From: Plastoroseomonas arctica
Lineage (GTDB): Bacteria > Pseudomonadota > Alphaproteobacteria > Acetobacterales > Acetobacteraceae
Assembly: GCF_018128965.1 (NCBI RefSeq)
Contig: NZ_JAAEDH010000002.1
Span: forward strand, 124,001 to 188,000
Direction of reading: 5' to 3'
DNA: 64,000 nt
The translations under genes and the position numbers were made by a program. This document shows, piece by piece, positions 49,705 through 59,578 of the stretch. Position 1 is the first letter of the stretch. Each line of letters opens with the position of its first letter. The notes under the pieces were generated by a model, which saw only the letters and a program-made list of their open reading frames with translations, was not told the origin of the DNA and did not search any database.

Positions 49705-50514
49705 TTACCGCGCCAGCGGTGCCACCGCCGCATCCGGCTGGTTGCTCTCGGCCAGGGCGCGGGCGACGAAGCCGGAGGCCTTTGCTTCCTCCACGAAATC
49801 GCGCAGCGCGGCGAGGGCAGCGTCGCGGCCGCGCGGTACCGCCATCGCCTGCTCGATCACCATGAAGCGGCCCGGCAGAACGCGCATATCCGGGCGCGTG
49901 GCCGCGAATTCGCGGATCGGCTGGCCGACGCCGGCGATCACGTCCATCCCGCCTGCCGCGAATTCGGTAATGGCACGCTCGGAGGTGTCGGTGCGCACCA
50001 GCGTCGCGTTGCGGATCGCGCGAGTGAGGAACAGGTCGTAGGCGCTGCCACGGCCGACCGCGATGCGCACGCCCGCGCGGTCCACATCCTCATTGCTGCG
50101 GATGGCCGACGTCGCGGGCACGGCGTAGATGCCCTCGATCACCACATAGGGCGCGGTGAAGGCCATGCCCTCCCCGCGCACCGGGTCGACCGCGAGGAAG
50201 GCGATGTCCCAGGCAGTACCGCCGCTCGCGCGGTTCGCCTCGGTCACGCGGCCCGCGGCGTCGAAGGGCACGATGGTCAGCGGCACGCCGAGGCGCGCGG
50301 CCAGCGCACGCGCCAGCGCAGGCGAGACGCCGCGCGGGTCGTTCTCGGTCGGGCCGCGCTGCACCAGCACGGTGTTGCCGAAGTTGATCGCCGCCCGGAG
50401 CGTGCCGGTGGGTGCGAGTTCCGCCCGCGCGGCCGCCGAAAGCGGTGCCTGCGCGAAGGCGGGCACGGCGGCGAGCAGGCCGGCGAAGGCGAGAAGATTG
50501 CGGCGGATCATCAT
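49705..50514 (-). CDS. Polar amino-acid-type ABC substrate-binding protein
   Basis: 269 aa. Signal peptide MMIRRNLLAFAGLLAAVPAFA. Type II periplasmic fold: LRAAINFGNTVLVQRG near 40, GVSPALARALAARLGVPLTIVPFDAAGRV near 63-90, DIAFLAVDPVRGEGMAFTAPYVVIEGIYAVP near 105 and FVEEAKASGFVARALAE near 240. No permease or ATPase is adjacent, so its partner is elsewhere or lost. Confidence 0.82.
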   Translation of the reverse strand: MMIRRNLLAFAGLLAAVPAFAQAPLSAAARAELAPTGTLRAAINFGNTVLVQRGPTENDPRGVSPALARALAARLGVPLTIVPFDAAGRVTEANRASGGTAWDIAFLAVDPVRGEGMAFTAPYVVIEGIYAVPATSAIRSNEDVDRAGVRIAVGRGSAYDLFLTRAIRNATLVRTDTSERAITEFAAGGMDVIAGVGQPIREFAATRPDMRVLPGRFMVIEQAMAVPRGRDAALAALRDFVEEAKASGFVARALAESNQPDAAVAPLAR

Positions 50515-50546
50515 GGCGTGGCTCCCGTTGCGTCTTTGGCGGCAAC

Positions 50547-51311
50547 CTACACCCAGTCCAGCGGCTCCGCGTAGCGGGCGGCGAGGAAGGTCAGCCCCTC
50601 CGGCGGTGCCGTCTGTCCGGCGCGCGCGCGGTCGCGGCTGTCGAGCACGCTGCGCGGCCAGGTTATGGGGCGCTTGCCCTGCCCCACCTGCACCAGCGTG
50701 CCGACCAGGTTGCGCACCTGGTGATGCAGGAAGCTGCGCGCCTCGACATGGAACTCCACGGCATCGGCATAGCGCGACACGTCCAGCCGATCGAGCGTGC
50801 GCAGCGCATCCTTCGCCTGGCACGACGCCGCGCGATAGGCGGAGAAATCATGCTTGCCGAGCAGCATCTGCGCCGCTTCATGCATCGCATCTGCATCGAG
50901 GCGCGCCTGCACGTGCCACACGCGCCCCGCCTCCAGCGCCGGACGCGGACGGCGGTTGAGGATGCGGTAGCGATAGGCGCGCCCGATGCAGGCAAACCGC
51001 GCCGACCAATCCTCCGGCGCGCGCGCAGCACGCAGGATGGAGACGGGGTGCGGGCGGGTGTGGAAGTTCAGCGCCTCGCGCACGCGTTCGGGCGCGTAGT
51101 CAGCCTCGAGGTCGAGTTCGGCCACCTGGGCCTCGGCATGCACGCCGGCATCGGTGCGGCCCGCCGCGCCCACCACCGGCACCACGCCGGCGTTGAGATG
51201 CGCAGCCGCTTCCTCGATGACCTGCTGGACGGAGGGCAGGCCATCGGCCTGACGCTGCCAGCCATGGAAGGGGGCGCCGTCATATTCCACCATGAGCGCG
51301 TAGCGCGGCAT
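50547..51311 (-). CDS. truA: tRNA pseudouridine(38-40) synthase
   Basis: 254 aa from ATG 51311, which shares a base with the fmt stop. Start [21 protein letters not shown]; catalytic Asp in GAAGRTDAGVHAEAQVAEL near 50; RAYRYRILNRRPRPA near 110; ASCQAKDALRTLDRLDV near 165; FLHHQVRNLVGTLVQVGQGK near 205. Third gene of def-fmt-truA. Confidence 0.94.
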   Translation of the reverse strand: MPRYALMVEYDGAPFHGWQRQADGLPSVQQVIEEAAAHLNAGVVPVVGAAGRTDAGVHAEAQVAELDLEADYAPERVREALNFHTRPHPVSILRAARAPEDWSARFACIGRAYRYRILNRRPRPALEAGRVWHVQARLDADAMHEAAQMLLGKHDFSAYRAASCQAKDALRTLDRLDVSRYADAVEFHVEARSFLHHQVRNLVGTLVQVGQGKRPITWPRSVLDSRDRARAGQTAPPEGLTFLAARYAEPLDWV

Positions 51312-52204
51312 CAGGGCAGGGTCTCGCCAGGCGGCAGCTTGTAGCCACGAAGAAAATCGGTAGCCGGCAGCGGCTTGCCCCCCGCGCGCTGCAACCGCAG
51401 CAGGCGCAGTGCGCCGGTGCCGCATGCGATGCGCGGCTGGGTGTCGAGGATGGCGCCCGGCGGACCCTCGCCCTCCGCCGGCTCGGCCTCCAGCAGCCGC
51501 AGCGTTTCCGCGCCATGGGTGAAGAAGCAGGGTAGCGCGCGGATGCGCCGGTCGAGTGTCACAGCGTCCTGGCGCCAGTCGATGCGCCCATCCTCGCGCG
51601 TGATCTTCGGCGCGTAGGTCACGCCGTCCTCCGGCTGCGTGATGGACGCCGGATCCTCGTCCAGAGCGCGCAGCACCAGGCGCGCGCCCACCGGCGCCAG
51701 CGCATCATGCAGCGCGCCGGCCGTCATGCGCGGCGTGATCGGGACGGCTTCGCGCAGCAGCATGGGCCCGGTGTCCAGCCCCTCCTCCATGCGCATGATC
51801 GTCACGCCGCTCTCCGCATCGCCCGCGAGGATCGCGGACTGGATCGGGCTCGCCCCGCGCCAGCGCGGCAGCAGCGAGGCGTGGATGTTGAGGCAGCCAC
51901 GCCGTGGCGCCTCCAGCATCGCCGGCGGCAGGATGAGGCCATAGGCGGCGACCACGGCGACATCGAGACCAAGCGCCGCGAAGCCCGCATGCTCCGCGGG
52001 ATCACGCTTCACCCGCGCGGGCGTGCGCACGGTGAGGCCAAGCTCCAAAGCGGCGCGATGGACGGGGCATGAGGTCTCGCGCTGCCCTCGCCCGGCCGGG
52101 CGAGGCGGCTGGCAGTAGACGGCGACGACCTGATGCGCGGCATGCAGCGCGCGGAGCGCTGGCACGGCGAAATCGGGACTGCCCATGAAGGCGAGGCGGA
52201 GCAT
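51311..52204 (-). CDS. fmt: Methionyl-tRNA formyltransferase
   Basis: 297 aa. [39 protein letters not shown] at the start; catalytic [23 protein letters not shown] near 110 with the Asn/His pair; [14 protein letters not shown] near 140 (Asp). C-terminal tRNA-binding barrel. It formylates initiator Met-tRNA. Upstream lies the palindromic element and def. Confidence 0.95.
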   Translation of the reverse strand: MLRLAFMGSPDFAVPALRALHAAHQVVAVYCQPPRPAGRGQRETSCPVHRAALELGLTVRTPARVKRDPAEHAGFAALGLDVAVVAAYGLILPPAMLEAPRRGCLNIHASLLPRWRGASPIQSAILAGDAESGVTIMRMEEGLDTGPMLLREAVPITPRMTAGALHDALAPVGARLVLRALDEDPASITQPEDGVTYAPKITREDGRIDWRQDAVTLDRRIRALPCFFTHGAETLRLLEAEPAEGEGPPGAILDTQPRIACGTGALRLLRLQRAGGKPLPATDFLRGYKLPPGETLP

Positions 52205-52218
52205 GGTGGGCCTTTCAA

Positions 52219-52353
52219 GAAGGCCGGGGAAAGGAATTTCCCCGGACCTCATTCTTTTTATCTTTGATTTTTTGGTGCTGAGCCCACAGACAGCACCAAT
52301 AGATAAAAATAAAAGATTGGGGGTTTGGGGGAAATTCTTTTCCCCCAATCTTT
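52219..52353. repeat. Palindromic intergenic element, family A copy 2
   Basis: 135 bp between def and fmt. Left arm: AAGGCCGGGGAAAGGAATTT then a T-rich track. Right arm: imperfect reverse complement, from AGCACCAATAGATAAAAAT to TTCCCCCAATCTT. At the centre, GGTGCTG and CAGCACC pair around AGCCCACAGA. The right end overlaps the def stop codon (52352-52354). Confidence 0.85.
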
Positions 52354-52879
52354 ACTCCCGCGCTTTGAGCTTCAGTTCCTTGGCCAGCTTCCGCAGCAGC
52401 ATGTTCCGCTTCAGTACGCTGATGTGGTCCACGAACAGCACCCCATCGAGGTGGTCGATCTCGTGCTGCAGGCAGGCGGCGAGCAGGTCCTCGCCCTCCA
52501 CCTCCTTCTTGGCGCCGGTGTCGTCGAGGTATCGCACGCGCACCCGTGCCGGGCGGGTGACGTCCGCGTACTGGCCGGGCAGGGAGAGGCAGCCTTCCTC
52601 GCGGGTGGCGAGCTCGGGGCTCGCCGCCACGATTTCGGGGTTGATGAGCGCGAGGGGAGTGCGGGTTTCGTCGCGCTGGAGGTCGATGACGACCACACGC
52701 AGCAGACTGCCCACCTGCGGGGCGGCCAGGCCGATGCCGGGCGCCTCGTACATGGTGTGGAACATGCGCTCGATCAGCGGGCGCACCGAGGCCGCGTCGC
52801 TCTGGGCCACGGGGCGCGATTTCTGCCGCAGACGAGCGTCGGGAACGAGCAGGATGGGAAGTTTTTCGGCATCTGACAT
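52352..52879 (-). CDS. def: Peptide deformylase
   Basis: 175 aa. All three family motifs: GIGLAAPQVG near 48, EEGCLSLPGQ near 93 (metal Cys) and LQHEIDHLDGVLF near 137 (HExxH). It removes N-formyl groups from new proteins. First gene of def-fmt-truA; divergent from hsp20. Its stop codon lies in the edge of the palindromic element. Confidence 0.96.
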   Translation of the reverse strand: MSDAEKLPILLVPDARLRQKSRPVAQSDAASVRPLIERMFHTMYEAPGIGLAAPQVGSLLRVVVIDLQRDETRTPLALINPEIVAASPELATREEGCLSLPGQYADVTRPARVRVRYLDDTGAKKEVEGEDLLAACLQHEIDHLDGVLFVDHISVLKRNMLLRKLAKELKLKARE

Positions 52880-52920
52880 GGTGATGGGCCATTAGCGCCG
52901 CGCGCGCCCCCTTGCAACGG

Positions 52921-53005
52921 CGCCTGGGGCGGCCAAAATCAGGCGGGCCGGAATGCTTCGGGTTCCGGCCGCTTCGCTCCATCGAGGAGGCACTTGCGCG
53001 TTATG
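52921..53005 (+). promoter_or_regulatory. ROSE-like RNA thermometer upstream of hsp20
   Basis: Three consecutive hairpins precede the start: CGCCTG/CAGGCG (52921-52926 with 52940-52945), GCCGGAA/TTCCGGC (52947-52953 with 52963-52969), and UUCGCUCC facing the Shine-Dalgarno AGGAGG (52973-52980 with 52986-52990). The last contains U-C-G-C-U, fitting the ROSE consensus U(U/C)GCU, and leaves a G-G mismatch opposite the Shine-Dalgarno. The position before a small heat-shock gene fits heat-induced translation. Confidence 0.6.
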
Positions 53006-53464
53006 TCTCGTTCCAACCTGTTCGGCTCTCCGTTGTTCCTGGGGTTTGACCACCTCGAGCAGATGCTCGACCGCGTCGCCAAGAATTCGGAAGGCTATCC
53101 CCCCTACAATATCGAGCAGACCGGAGATAACCGGCTGCGTATCACGCTCGCCGTCGCGGGCTTCTCGATGGATGACCTCCAGATCACGCAGGAGGACAAC
53201 CAGCTGGTGATCCGCGGCAAGCAGAAGGATGATTCCGAGGGCCGGGTGTTCATTCATCGCGGCATCGCGGCGCGTCAGTTCCAGCGGGCCTTCGTTCTGG
53301 CAGAGGGCATCGATGTCGAGGGGGCTTGGCTCGACAATGGTTTGCTGCATGTCGAGTTGCAGCGTCCGCAGCCCGAGGTGCGGGTGAAGACGATCCACAT
53401 CACCAAGGCGGGTGCCGCGCCCACGCGGCAGGCGATTGAAACCAAACGCCGCGATCAGGACTGA
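53003..53464 (+). CDS. Small heat-shock protein, Hsp20/IbpA family
   Basis: 153 aa. Alpha-crystallin domain from YPPYNIEQTGDNRLRITLAVAGFSMDDLQITQEDNQLVIRGKQ through GIAARQFQRAFVLAEGIDVEGAWLDNGLLHVEL. N-terminus SRSNLFGSPLFLGFDHLEQMLDRV is IbpA-like. ATG 53003 lies 12 nt after AGGAGG; an in-frame TTG at 52994 is closer but unlikely. An ATP-independent holdase of unfolded proteins. Followed by DUF1150, a conserved alphaproteobacterial pair. Confidence 0.9.
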   Translation: MSRSNLFGSPLFLGFDHLEQMLDRVAKNSEGYPPYNIEQTGDNRLRITLAVAGFSMDDLQITQEDNQLVIRGKQKDDSEGRVFIHRGIAARQFQRAFVLAEGIDVEGAWLDNGLLHVELQRPQPEVRVKTIHITKAGAAPTRQAIETKRRDQD

Positions 53465-53513
53465 ATCTTTTCAGGTGCGGCCCATCCGGGCGCACCGCAG
53501 GGAGTTTATCGCC

Positions 53514-53741
53514 ATGCAGACCAAGGACGACGCCGCCTTCGACATCCGCCAGATCTCGCTGCGCGACTGGGCGCGGTTCGGGACCGAGCAGATCGCTTAT
53601 ATCCGCCCGATGATGGTCAACGGGGCCGCGGCGGTCGCGATCCACGCCGCCGACGGCACGCCGATCGGCGCCGCGCCGGATGCGCGGCTCGCGATCGCCG
53701 CCATCATCGAGCACGAGATGGAGCCGATGCTGCTTCATTAG
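53514..53741 (+). CDS. DUF1150 family small protein
   Basis: 75 aa from ATG 53514 (GCAGGGAG upstream). MQTKDDAAFDIRQISLRDWARFGTEQIAYIRPM matches the DUF1150 family, usually encoded beside hsp20 in alphaproteobacteria. Function unknown. Probably cotranscribed with hsp20, hence also heat-responsive. Confidence 0.78.
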   Translation: MQTKDDAAFDIRQISLRDWARFGTEQIAYIRPMMVNGAAAVAIHAADGTPIGAAPDARLAIAAIIEHEMEPMLLH

Positions 53742-53837
53742 CGGCAAGCGCCGGGCGCCGCCTTCCGCGGCTTGGCTCGCCGCGCTAGCGGCCTTTCGGC
53801 CTTGCCGCCCGCGGGGCGGGCCGAGGCTTCGCCTCGA

Positions 53838-54437
53838 CTACTGCTGCCGGGGCGTGGGCGTCGCAGGGCGCTCCAGCGCGGTCGCCTGGTAGGAGCGCAG
53901 CAGGGTGTTGCCGCGTTCCGCCTCGACGGTTCGCTTGACCACGACATTGCTGACCCGGTCGATCCAATAGCGCACCACGAACATCTGGTCGTTGGGCGGC
54001 GAGGCGCGCACCCTTCGCACCAGAACCGTCGCCTGGAAGGTGCCGGCCGGTGTTGTGACCGATTCCAGCACCTGCGCCACGTTCCACATGGTCGGGAAAT
54101 CATAGCGGATGCCGCTGCCTTCGGAGACGACGGTGGCCGTGTACTGCCCCTGGGAGGCCGGCGCTGCAGGGAAGAAGCCGTCGAGGCCGGCCAGGTGGCC
54201 GCGGCCTTCCAGCCCGCCCTCTTCGATCATGCCCCAGACGAAGCGGCGCTCGACATTGGCAGCGTCGTTGTAGATGCAGGCATTGCCGTCGCGGCGCACC
54301 GCGCGGATAGACCGAGTATCGTCATAGCGCACCAGCGTGTTGGGTGTCGGGCAGTTGAACGCCCAGGGCGGCGGCGGCGAGGAGCAGCCGGCGAACGCCA
54401 GGATCGGCAAGGTCAGGAACAGCAGTGCGCGCTTCAT
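53838..54437 (-). CDS. Hypothetical lipoprotein
   Basis: 199 aa. ATG 54437 opens [20 protein letters not shown], a lipoprotein signal with candidate lipidated Cys at residue 18. The mature part has [43 protein letters not shown] and a beta-rich C-terminus ([47 protein letters not shown]). The family is not recognised. Longer readings run into uvrB's 5' end. Divergent from uvrB. Confidence 0.7.
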   Translation of the reverse strand: MKRALLFLTLPILAFAGCSSPPPPWAFNCPTPNTLVRYDDTRSIRAVRRDGNACIYNDAANVERRFVWGMIEEGGLEGRGHLAGLDGFFPAAPASQGQYTATVVSEGSGIRYDFPTMWNVAQVLESVTTPAGTFQATVLVRRVRASPPNDQMFVVRYWIDRVSNVVVKRTVEAERGNTLLRSYQATALERPATPTPRQQ

Positions 54438-54540
54438 GGCATCCCCCGGTTTCTTTCGGCGGCGGATCATGCCGGGCGGCGCGCGCCCCGCCAACCCTTG
54501 GGGCTTTGATCCCAGGCTCCGACACCCTAATTTCACGCGC

Positions 54541-56718
54541 ATGAACATCCTCTCGCCGGTGACCTTCTTTCCCGCCAAGCGCCCGGCACCCGCGCTTGAG
54601 CGCCGGCTGACCGTCACTTCCCCCTTCGAGCCCAATGGCGACCAGCCGGCCGCGATCCGCGACCTGCTTGCGGGGCTTGCTCAGGGGGAGCGAGACCAGG
54701 TGCTGCTCGGCGTCACGGGATCGGGCAAGACCTTCACCATGGCCAAGGTGATCGAGGCGGTGCAGCGGCCGACGCTGATCCTCGCGCCCAACAAGACGCT
54801 GGCGGCGCAGCTCTATGGGGAAATGAAGTCCTTTTTCCCCGAAAATGCCGTGGAGTATTTCGTCAGCTACTACGACTACTTCCAGCCCGAGGCCTATGTG
54901 CCGCGGACCGACACCTACATCGAAAAAGATTCGCAGATCAATGAGCAGATCGACCGCATGCGGCACTCCGCGACGCAGGCGCTGCTGGAGCGCAACGATG
55001 TCATCATCGTCGCCTCCGTCTCCTGCATCTACGGCATCGGCTCGGTCGAGACCTATGGCCGCATGGTGGTTAAGCTTGAGCGCGGCGGGCGCATCGAGCG
55101 CGACCTGCTGGTGAAGGGCCTGGTCGAGCAGCAATACCGGCGCAACGACACCGCCTTCGCGCGCGGCACCTTCCGCATCCGCGGCGAGGTGGTGGATGTC
55201 TGGCCCTCCCACCTCGAGGATCGCGGCTGGCGCGTCTCGCTGTTTGGCGACGAGATCGAGGCCATCCGCGAATTCGACCCGCTGACGGGAGAAATCACCG
55301 GCGAGCTGGAGCGCGTGAGCATCTACGCGAACAGCCACTACGTGACGCCGCGACCCACGCTGCAGCAGGCGATCAAGGACATCAAGGTGGAACTGAAGGC
55401 GCGGCTGGAGGAGCTGCACGCGGCGGGGCGGCTGCTGGAAGCGCAGCGGCTGGATCAGCGGACGACCTTCGACATCGAGATGCTTGAGACGACCGGCGTG
55501 TGCAAGGGGATCGAGAACTACTCCCGCTATCTCACCGGCCGGAAGCCCGGCGAGCCGCCGCCGACGCTGTTCGAATACCTGCCGGAAAACGCTCTGCTGG
55601 TGGTGGATGAAAGCCACGTCACCGTGCCGCAGATCGGCGGCATGTATCGCGGCGACTTCGCGCGCAAGACCGTGCTGAACGAGTTCGGCTTCCGCCTGCC
55701 ATCCTGCACCGACAACCGCCCGCTGAAGTTCGAGGAGTGGGAAGCGTACCGCCCGACCACGGTGTTCGTCAGCGCGACACCCGGCGCGTGGGAGATGGAG
55801 CGCACCGGGGGCGCCTTCATCGAACAGGTGATCCGCCCGACCGGGCTGATCGACCCTCCGACGGAGATTCGCCCGGTAGAGAAGCAAGTCGATGACCTCC
55901 TCGCCGAATGCCGCACCGTCGTCTCCCAGGGCGGGCGCATCCTGGTCACCGTGCTGACCAAGCGCATGGCCGAGGACCTCACCGACTACATGACCGAGGC
56001 CGGCATCAAGGTGCGCTACCTGCACTCCGACGTGGACACGCTGGAGCGCATCGAGATCATCCGCGACCTTCGGCGCGGGGTGTTCGACGTGCTCGTCGGC
56101 ATCAACCTGCTGCGCGAGGGCCTCGACATTCCCGAATGCGCCCTTGTTGCCATCCTCGATGCCGACAAGGAAGGCTTCCTGCGCTCCACCACCTCCCTCA
56201 TCCAGACCATCGGCCGCGCCGCGCGCAACGCCGAAGGCCGCGTCATCCTCTACGCCGACCGCATGACCGACAGCATGGTCAAGGCACTCGGCGAGACGTC
56301 GCGCCGGCGCGAAAAACAGATCGCCTGGAACGACGCGCACGGCATCACGCCCACCTCCATCAAGCGCCAGATCGCAGACGTCATGCAGTCCGTCTACGAA
56401 CAGGACTACGTCACCGTCGAAGCGGTCGAAGGCGACGCCACCGCGCAATTCGTCGGGAAGGACCTGCGCAGCGCCATCGTCGAGATGGAGAAGAAGATGC
56501 GCGCCGCCGCCGCCGAATTGGAGTTCGAAACCGCCGCCCGCCTGCGCGACGAAATCAAGCGGCTGGAAGCGCTGGAACTGGGCCTGGAACCGCAGCTCGC
56601 CGGGCGAAGCCGGCGCGATTCCGCCCGGCGGGCGGAGTGGAAGCCCAAGCCGATGGGGCCTGGAGGCGGTGGGTATGATCCGAAGAAGGCGAAGGGCCGC
56701 CAACGCCGCGCGTCCTGA
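54541..56718 (+). CDS. uvrB: Excinuclease ABC subunit B
   Basis: 725 aa. Start ATG 54541 was chosen because extensions overlap the divergent lipoprotein. N-terminal [18 protein letters not shown], Walker [19 protein letters not shown] near 58, the damage-probing beta-hairpin [22 protein letters not shown] near 115, helicase motifs ([38 protein letters not shown]) and the C-terminal UVR domain ([32 protein letters not shown]). It verifies lesions in nucleotide excision repair. Family A copy 3 follows the stop. Confidence 0.97.
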   Translation: MNILSPVTFFPAKRPAPALERRLTVTSPFEPNGDQPAAIRDLLAGLAQGERDQVLLGVTGSGKTFTMAKVIEAVQRPTLILAPNKTLAAQLYGEMKSFFPENAVEYFVSYYDYFQPEAYVPRTDTYIEKDSQINEQIDRMRHSATQALLERNDVIIVASVSCIYGIGSVETYGRMVVKLERGGRIERDLLVKGLVEQQYRRNDTAFARGTFRIRGEVVDVWPSHLEDRGWRVSLFGDEIEAIREFDPLTGEITGELERVSIYANSHYVTPRPTLQQAIKDIKVELKARLEELHAAGRLLEAQRLDQRTTFDIEMLETTGVCKGIENYSRYLTGRKPGEPPPTLFEYLPENALLVVDESHVTVPQIGGMYRGDFARKTVLNEFGFRLPSCTDNRPLKFEEWEAYRPTTVFVSATPGAWEMERTGGAFIEQVIRPTGLIDPPTEIRPVEKQVDDLLAECRTVVSQGGRILVTVLTKRMAEDLTDYMTEAGIKVRYLHSDVDTLERIEIIRDLRRGVFDVLVGINLLREGLDIPECALVAILDADKEGFLRSTTSLIQTIGRAARNAEGRVILYADRMTDSMVKALGETSRRREKQIAWNDAHGITPTSIKRQIADVMQSVYEQDYVTVEAVEGDATAQFVGKDLRSAIVEMEKKMRAAAAELEFETAARLRDEIKRLEALELGLEPQLAGRSRRDSARRAEWKPKPMGPGGGGYDPKKAKGRQRRAS

Positions 56719-56743
56719 GGCGGGGTAGATCGATTCGGTCGAC

Positions 56744-56912
56744 AGCATGGGGGAAATGAATTTCCCCCAAACCCCCATTCTTTCTTTTTTGGTTAATTGG
56801 TTCGCGTCGCCAAGTAGCACTGGCCTCGATGCATAAGCACTGCCTTTGCAGTGCATCCAATTCATAAAAATAAAAGATTGGGGGTCTGGGGGAAATTCTT
56901 TTCCCCCATGCT
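56744..56912. repeat. Palindromic intergenic element, family A copy 3
   Basis: 169 bp between convergent uvrB and the FkbM gene. The termini are exact inverted repeats: AGCATGGGGGAAA on the left, and its complement on the right. Each arm contains a GGGGGAAA...TTTCCCCC hairpin then an A/T-rich track. It ends 8 bp before the FkbM stop codon. The intervening ~60 bp differ from other copies. Confidence 0.85.
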
Positions 56913-56919
56913 TGCTGGC

Positions 56920-57873
56920 TTACCCCTCCAGCATCGCATCCCCGGCAGGCAGCAGCACCAGGTTGATCAGCGCCGTTTCCTCCAGCAGCGCCCCCCATTC
57001 GGCACGAATCAGCTTGCCTTGGCCGTCGATTCGGTGGGGCGTGTAGCCGCGCCCTTCCAGGGTCTCCGCCATTTCGCGGCGCGGCGCCGGCGAGCCGTCC
57101 TGCTGCGTGCTCCACTCGATCAGCATGCGCAGCCCCGGTGAGCGGTCCATCGTCGCGCGCATCCCGCGCAGGGCCATGCCCTCCCAACCCTCCACATCCA
57201 TCTTGAGCACATCGATGGGGGCCGCTTCCTCGGCCAGCAGCGTATCGAGCGGGACGGAGGCCACACGGGTGGTGCTGGGCGCCGGGTCCTCCACGGCGTG
57301 GACGGTGGGGCGGATGTAGCCGCCGCCCGGCATGTCCGGGCGGGAGACCAGGTCCACCACGTCCGGCACATCGCCGACTGCCACGTCGAACACCTTGGAG
57401 AAGGCGCCGAAGCCGTTGGTCCGCAGCGACCAGTAGACCATGCGCGCGAGCTCAGGGTTCGGCTCCACGGCATAGACGCGGCCCTCGCGCCCGACGATCG
57501 GGGCGGCGACCAGCGCGTACCAGCCGAGATTCGCGCCCACATCGACCACGCGGGCACCGGGGCGCAGCAGCGACTTGAACGCCTCGGTGTAGGGCGTCTC
57601 CCAGGTGCCGGTCTGGAGGATATGCACGCCCACATCCTTGCTGCGCGTGTCGATGTAGGCGCGGCAGCCATTGCTGAGGTGGGTCAGCGCAACGTGCCCG
57701 CCCAGGTAGATCGCGCTGCTGTTGTGGATGCGGCGCAGCCAGAACAGGTTCTCGTGGTAGCCGGCGGTCACCACGCCGGCGACATCCTCCAGCCGGGCGG
57801 CGAGCCGCGCGACATCGTGACGCAGCGCCTCGATGGTCGCGGCGGTGTCGTGGTCCATGTGGAGGACGTCCAT
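56920..57873 (-). CDS. FkbM family methyltransferase
   Basis: 317 aa from ATG 57873 (GGAG 6 nt upstream); longer readings lack a Shine-Dalgarno. SAM-binding core GARVVDVGANLGWYALVAAPIVGREGRVYAVEPNPELARMV near 100-140 and IDVLKMDVEGWEGMALRGM near 220, the FkbM-family catalytic strand. N-terminal helical region (HDVARLAARLEDVAG) may be coiled-coil. Such enzymes O-methylate sugars or lipids. Divergent from the pyruvyl-transferase-like gene, so both may modify the same surface glycan. Confidence 0.85.
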   Translation of the reverse strand: MDVLHMDHDTAATIEALRHDVARLAARLEDVAGVVTAGYHENLFWLRRIHNSSAIYLGGHVALTHLSNGCRAYIDTRSKDVGVHILQTGTWETPYTEAFKSLLRPGARVVDVGANLGWYALVAAPIVGREGRVYAVEPNPELARMVYWSLRTNGFGAFSKVFDVAVGDVPDVVDLVSRPDMPGGGYIRPTVHAVEDPAPSTTRVASVPLDTLLAEEAAPIDVLKMDVEGWEGMALRGMRATMDRSPGLRMLIEWSTQQDGSPAPRREMAETLEGRGYTPHRIDGQGKLIRAEWGALLEETALINLVLLPAGDAMLEG

Positions 57874-57923
57874 AGGGGCTCCGTTCTGGGGCATGGGAAA
57901 AATGGGGTACGTGCGGAACGCGG

Positions 57924-57952
57924 TTTGAATACACGTATCGCGTGTATTCAAA
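57924..57952. promoter_or_regulatory. Perfect 12-bp dyad in the FkbM/pyruvyl-transferase divergent promoter
   Basis: TTTGAATACACG (57924-57935) and CGTGTATTCAAA (57941-57952) are exactly complementary around TATCG. The surrounding gap (57874-58041) is AT-richer than its flanks. A candidate operator; the binding protein is unknown. Confidence 0.55.
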
Positions 57953-58041
57953 TCATGGTATGCACGTCAAAAGCAAGACCCTTTCTGCTGGCTGAGACGA
58001 TACCAGCGTCGCCCGGCACCCCACTGCACGAGGTCAAGACG

Positions 58042-59505
58042 ATGCAATTGCTTGGCAAGTCATTGATGCAACTCAGCGAACACGCCAGCCACCCGGCGGT
58101 CGACGACAAGCTGGCCACCATGCTCGAGGCGATGCGCGGCCTGCCGGGGCGGCAGGTCGGCGTGCCGGCCATGGCGGCGCATGTCTGCGCGACCATGTTG
58201 CCCCACGCGGAGATCCTGCCGCATTTCGCGCTGCGCGACCTGCTGCCGGCCCTGCCGGACGTGCTGCTGCTGCACAAGGGCCTGCTGCACCACCTGGACC
58301 GGCATGTGCTGGCCAACGCCATCGCGCGGCTGCCCGTCGCCGCCGCGAACGAGGTCTACGTGCTGCTCGCGAAGCAGGCGCCGCCGGCGCCGCCCGGGGC
58401 GCTCGCGCATCTGGGCCCGCTGTTGGACAGCGCCCGCAATCGCACCCTGCTCCCGGCGGCGTCGGAGCCGGGCCTCGCGGTGATCGTCTCGGCGCATGGC
58501 TGCGGCAATATCGGCGATGACGCGGTAACGGTCGCCGCCGGCGAGATCGCGTTGCGGGCGGGAATGACGCGCTGGCGGGCGCTCGGACCTGGTGCACTCG
58601 CCGCCGAGATCGACGCGGCCGAGCTGGTCATCGTGGGCGGCGGCGGGATCTTCTACGACATCAGCTTCCGCGACGCGCCGGAGGTGGAGAACGTCGCCAA
58701 CTACACCGCACCGCTGCGCTATGGGCGGGAGATGGGCAAGGCGACCGCCGTTCTGGGCGTCGGCACGCAATCCATCGCGACACCGCTCGGCCAGGCGGCC
58801 TTCGCGCGCGCGCTGCACGATGCCGATGTGATCACCGCGCGCGACCCGATGGATGTGGCGGTGCTGGAGGGCTTGGCCCCCGAGCGGCCGGTGCGGCTTT
58901 CGGCGGACCTCGCCTTCGCCCTCGCCGCGCTCGACCCCGACCCGCCGTCGCCGATCCCGCTGGCGGAGCGTCCGCTCGCGATCATCGCCTTCGGCGCCTT
59001 CACCGAGACGACGCTCCCCGCCGATGGTCGCACGCTGGAGGATTGCGTGGCCTCGCTGGTGCGACATCTCGCCACGACCCATGAGGTCTTGCTGGCGCTG
59101 CATTCGGACGATGACGCGCCGTTCTATGCGCGCGTCGCCGAGATCACCGGCGCGCGGGTGCAGCGCCTGGTCGATATCGGCACGCGCGCGACGCTGGCAC
59201 TGTATGGCTCCGCACGACTGGTCATCGCCTCGCGCTTCCATGGCGTGATCTTCGCGGCACTCGCCGGCTGCGCCATCGTGCCGGTCTGCAAGCCGGACAC
59301 CAAGATCGGCTACCTGATGCGCCATGGGCTGCCGTCGCTCGCAGACGCCGAGACGCTCTCGCTCGACTTCGCCAATTTCACCCCGGGCGAACTGGTCGCG
59401 CGCGCGCGCGTCGCGGCGCCGGCCGAGGTGGCGCGGCAGGCGCGGGCGGCGATGGCGAATGTGGAGCTGCTGGCCGGGATGCTCGCGGCACGCCGCGCCG
59501 GCTGA
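58042..59505 (+). CDS. Polysaccharide pyruvyl transferase family protein
   Basis: 487 aa. ATG 58042 follows GAGG with 8-nt spacing. N-terminal ~140 residues are helical and family-unassigned. From ~150: AVIVSAHGCGNIGDDAVTVAAGEIALRAG, then AELVIVGGGGIFYDISF and ATAVLGVGTQSIATPLGQAAFARALHDADVITARDP match the CsaB/WcaK-like pyruvyl transferase fold, with RLVIASRFHGVIFAALAGCAIVPV near 390. It would add pyruvyl ketals to surface polysaccharide. Confidence 0.82.
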   Translation: MQLLGKSLMQLSEHASHPAVDDKLATMLEAMRGLPGRQVGVPAMAAHVCATMLPHAEILPHFALRDLLPALPDVLLLHKGLLHHLDRHVLANAIARLPVAAANEVYVLLAKQAPPAPPGALAHLGPLLDSARNRTLLPAASEPGLAVIVSAHGCGNIGDDAVTVAAGEIALRAGMTRWRALGPGALAAEIDAAELVIVGGGGIFYDISFRDAPEVENVANYTAPLRYGREMGKATAVLGVGTQSIATPLGQAAFARALHDADVITARDPMDVAVLEGLAPERPVRLSADLAFALAALDPDPPSPIPLAERPLAIIAFGAFTETTLPADGRTLEDCVASLVRHLATTHEVLLALHSDDDAPFYARVAEITGARVQRLVDIGTRATLALYGSARLVIASRFHGVIFAALAGCAIVPVCKPDTKIGYLMRHGLPSLADAETLSLDFANFTPGELVARARVAAPAEVARQARAAMANVELLAGMLAARRAG

Positions 59506-59578
59506 GCGGCATGGCGCTTGCGTGCGCTTGAGGCGTCGCTAGGCTCAGCGGCGCAACCGCCCGGGAGAGACTCAGCCA

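Noticed and set aside
54322-56865. 847-codon minus-strand frame opposite uvrB
   Set aside because: uvrB is unambiguous; this frame has no domain and spans the palindromic element.
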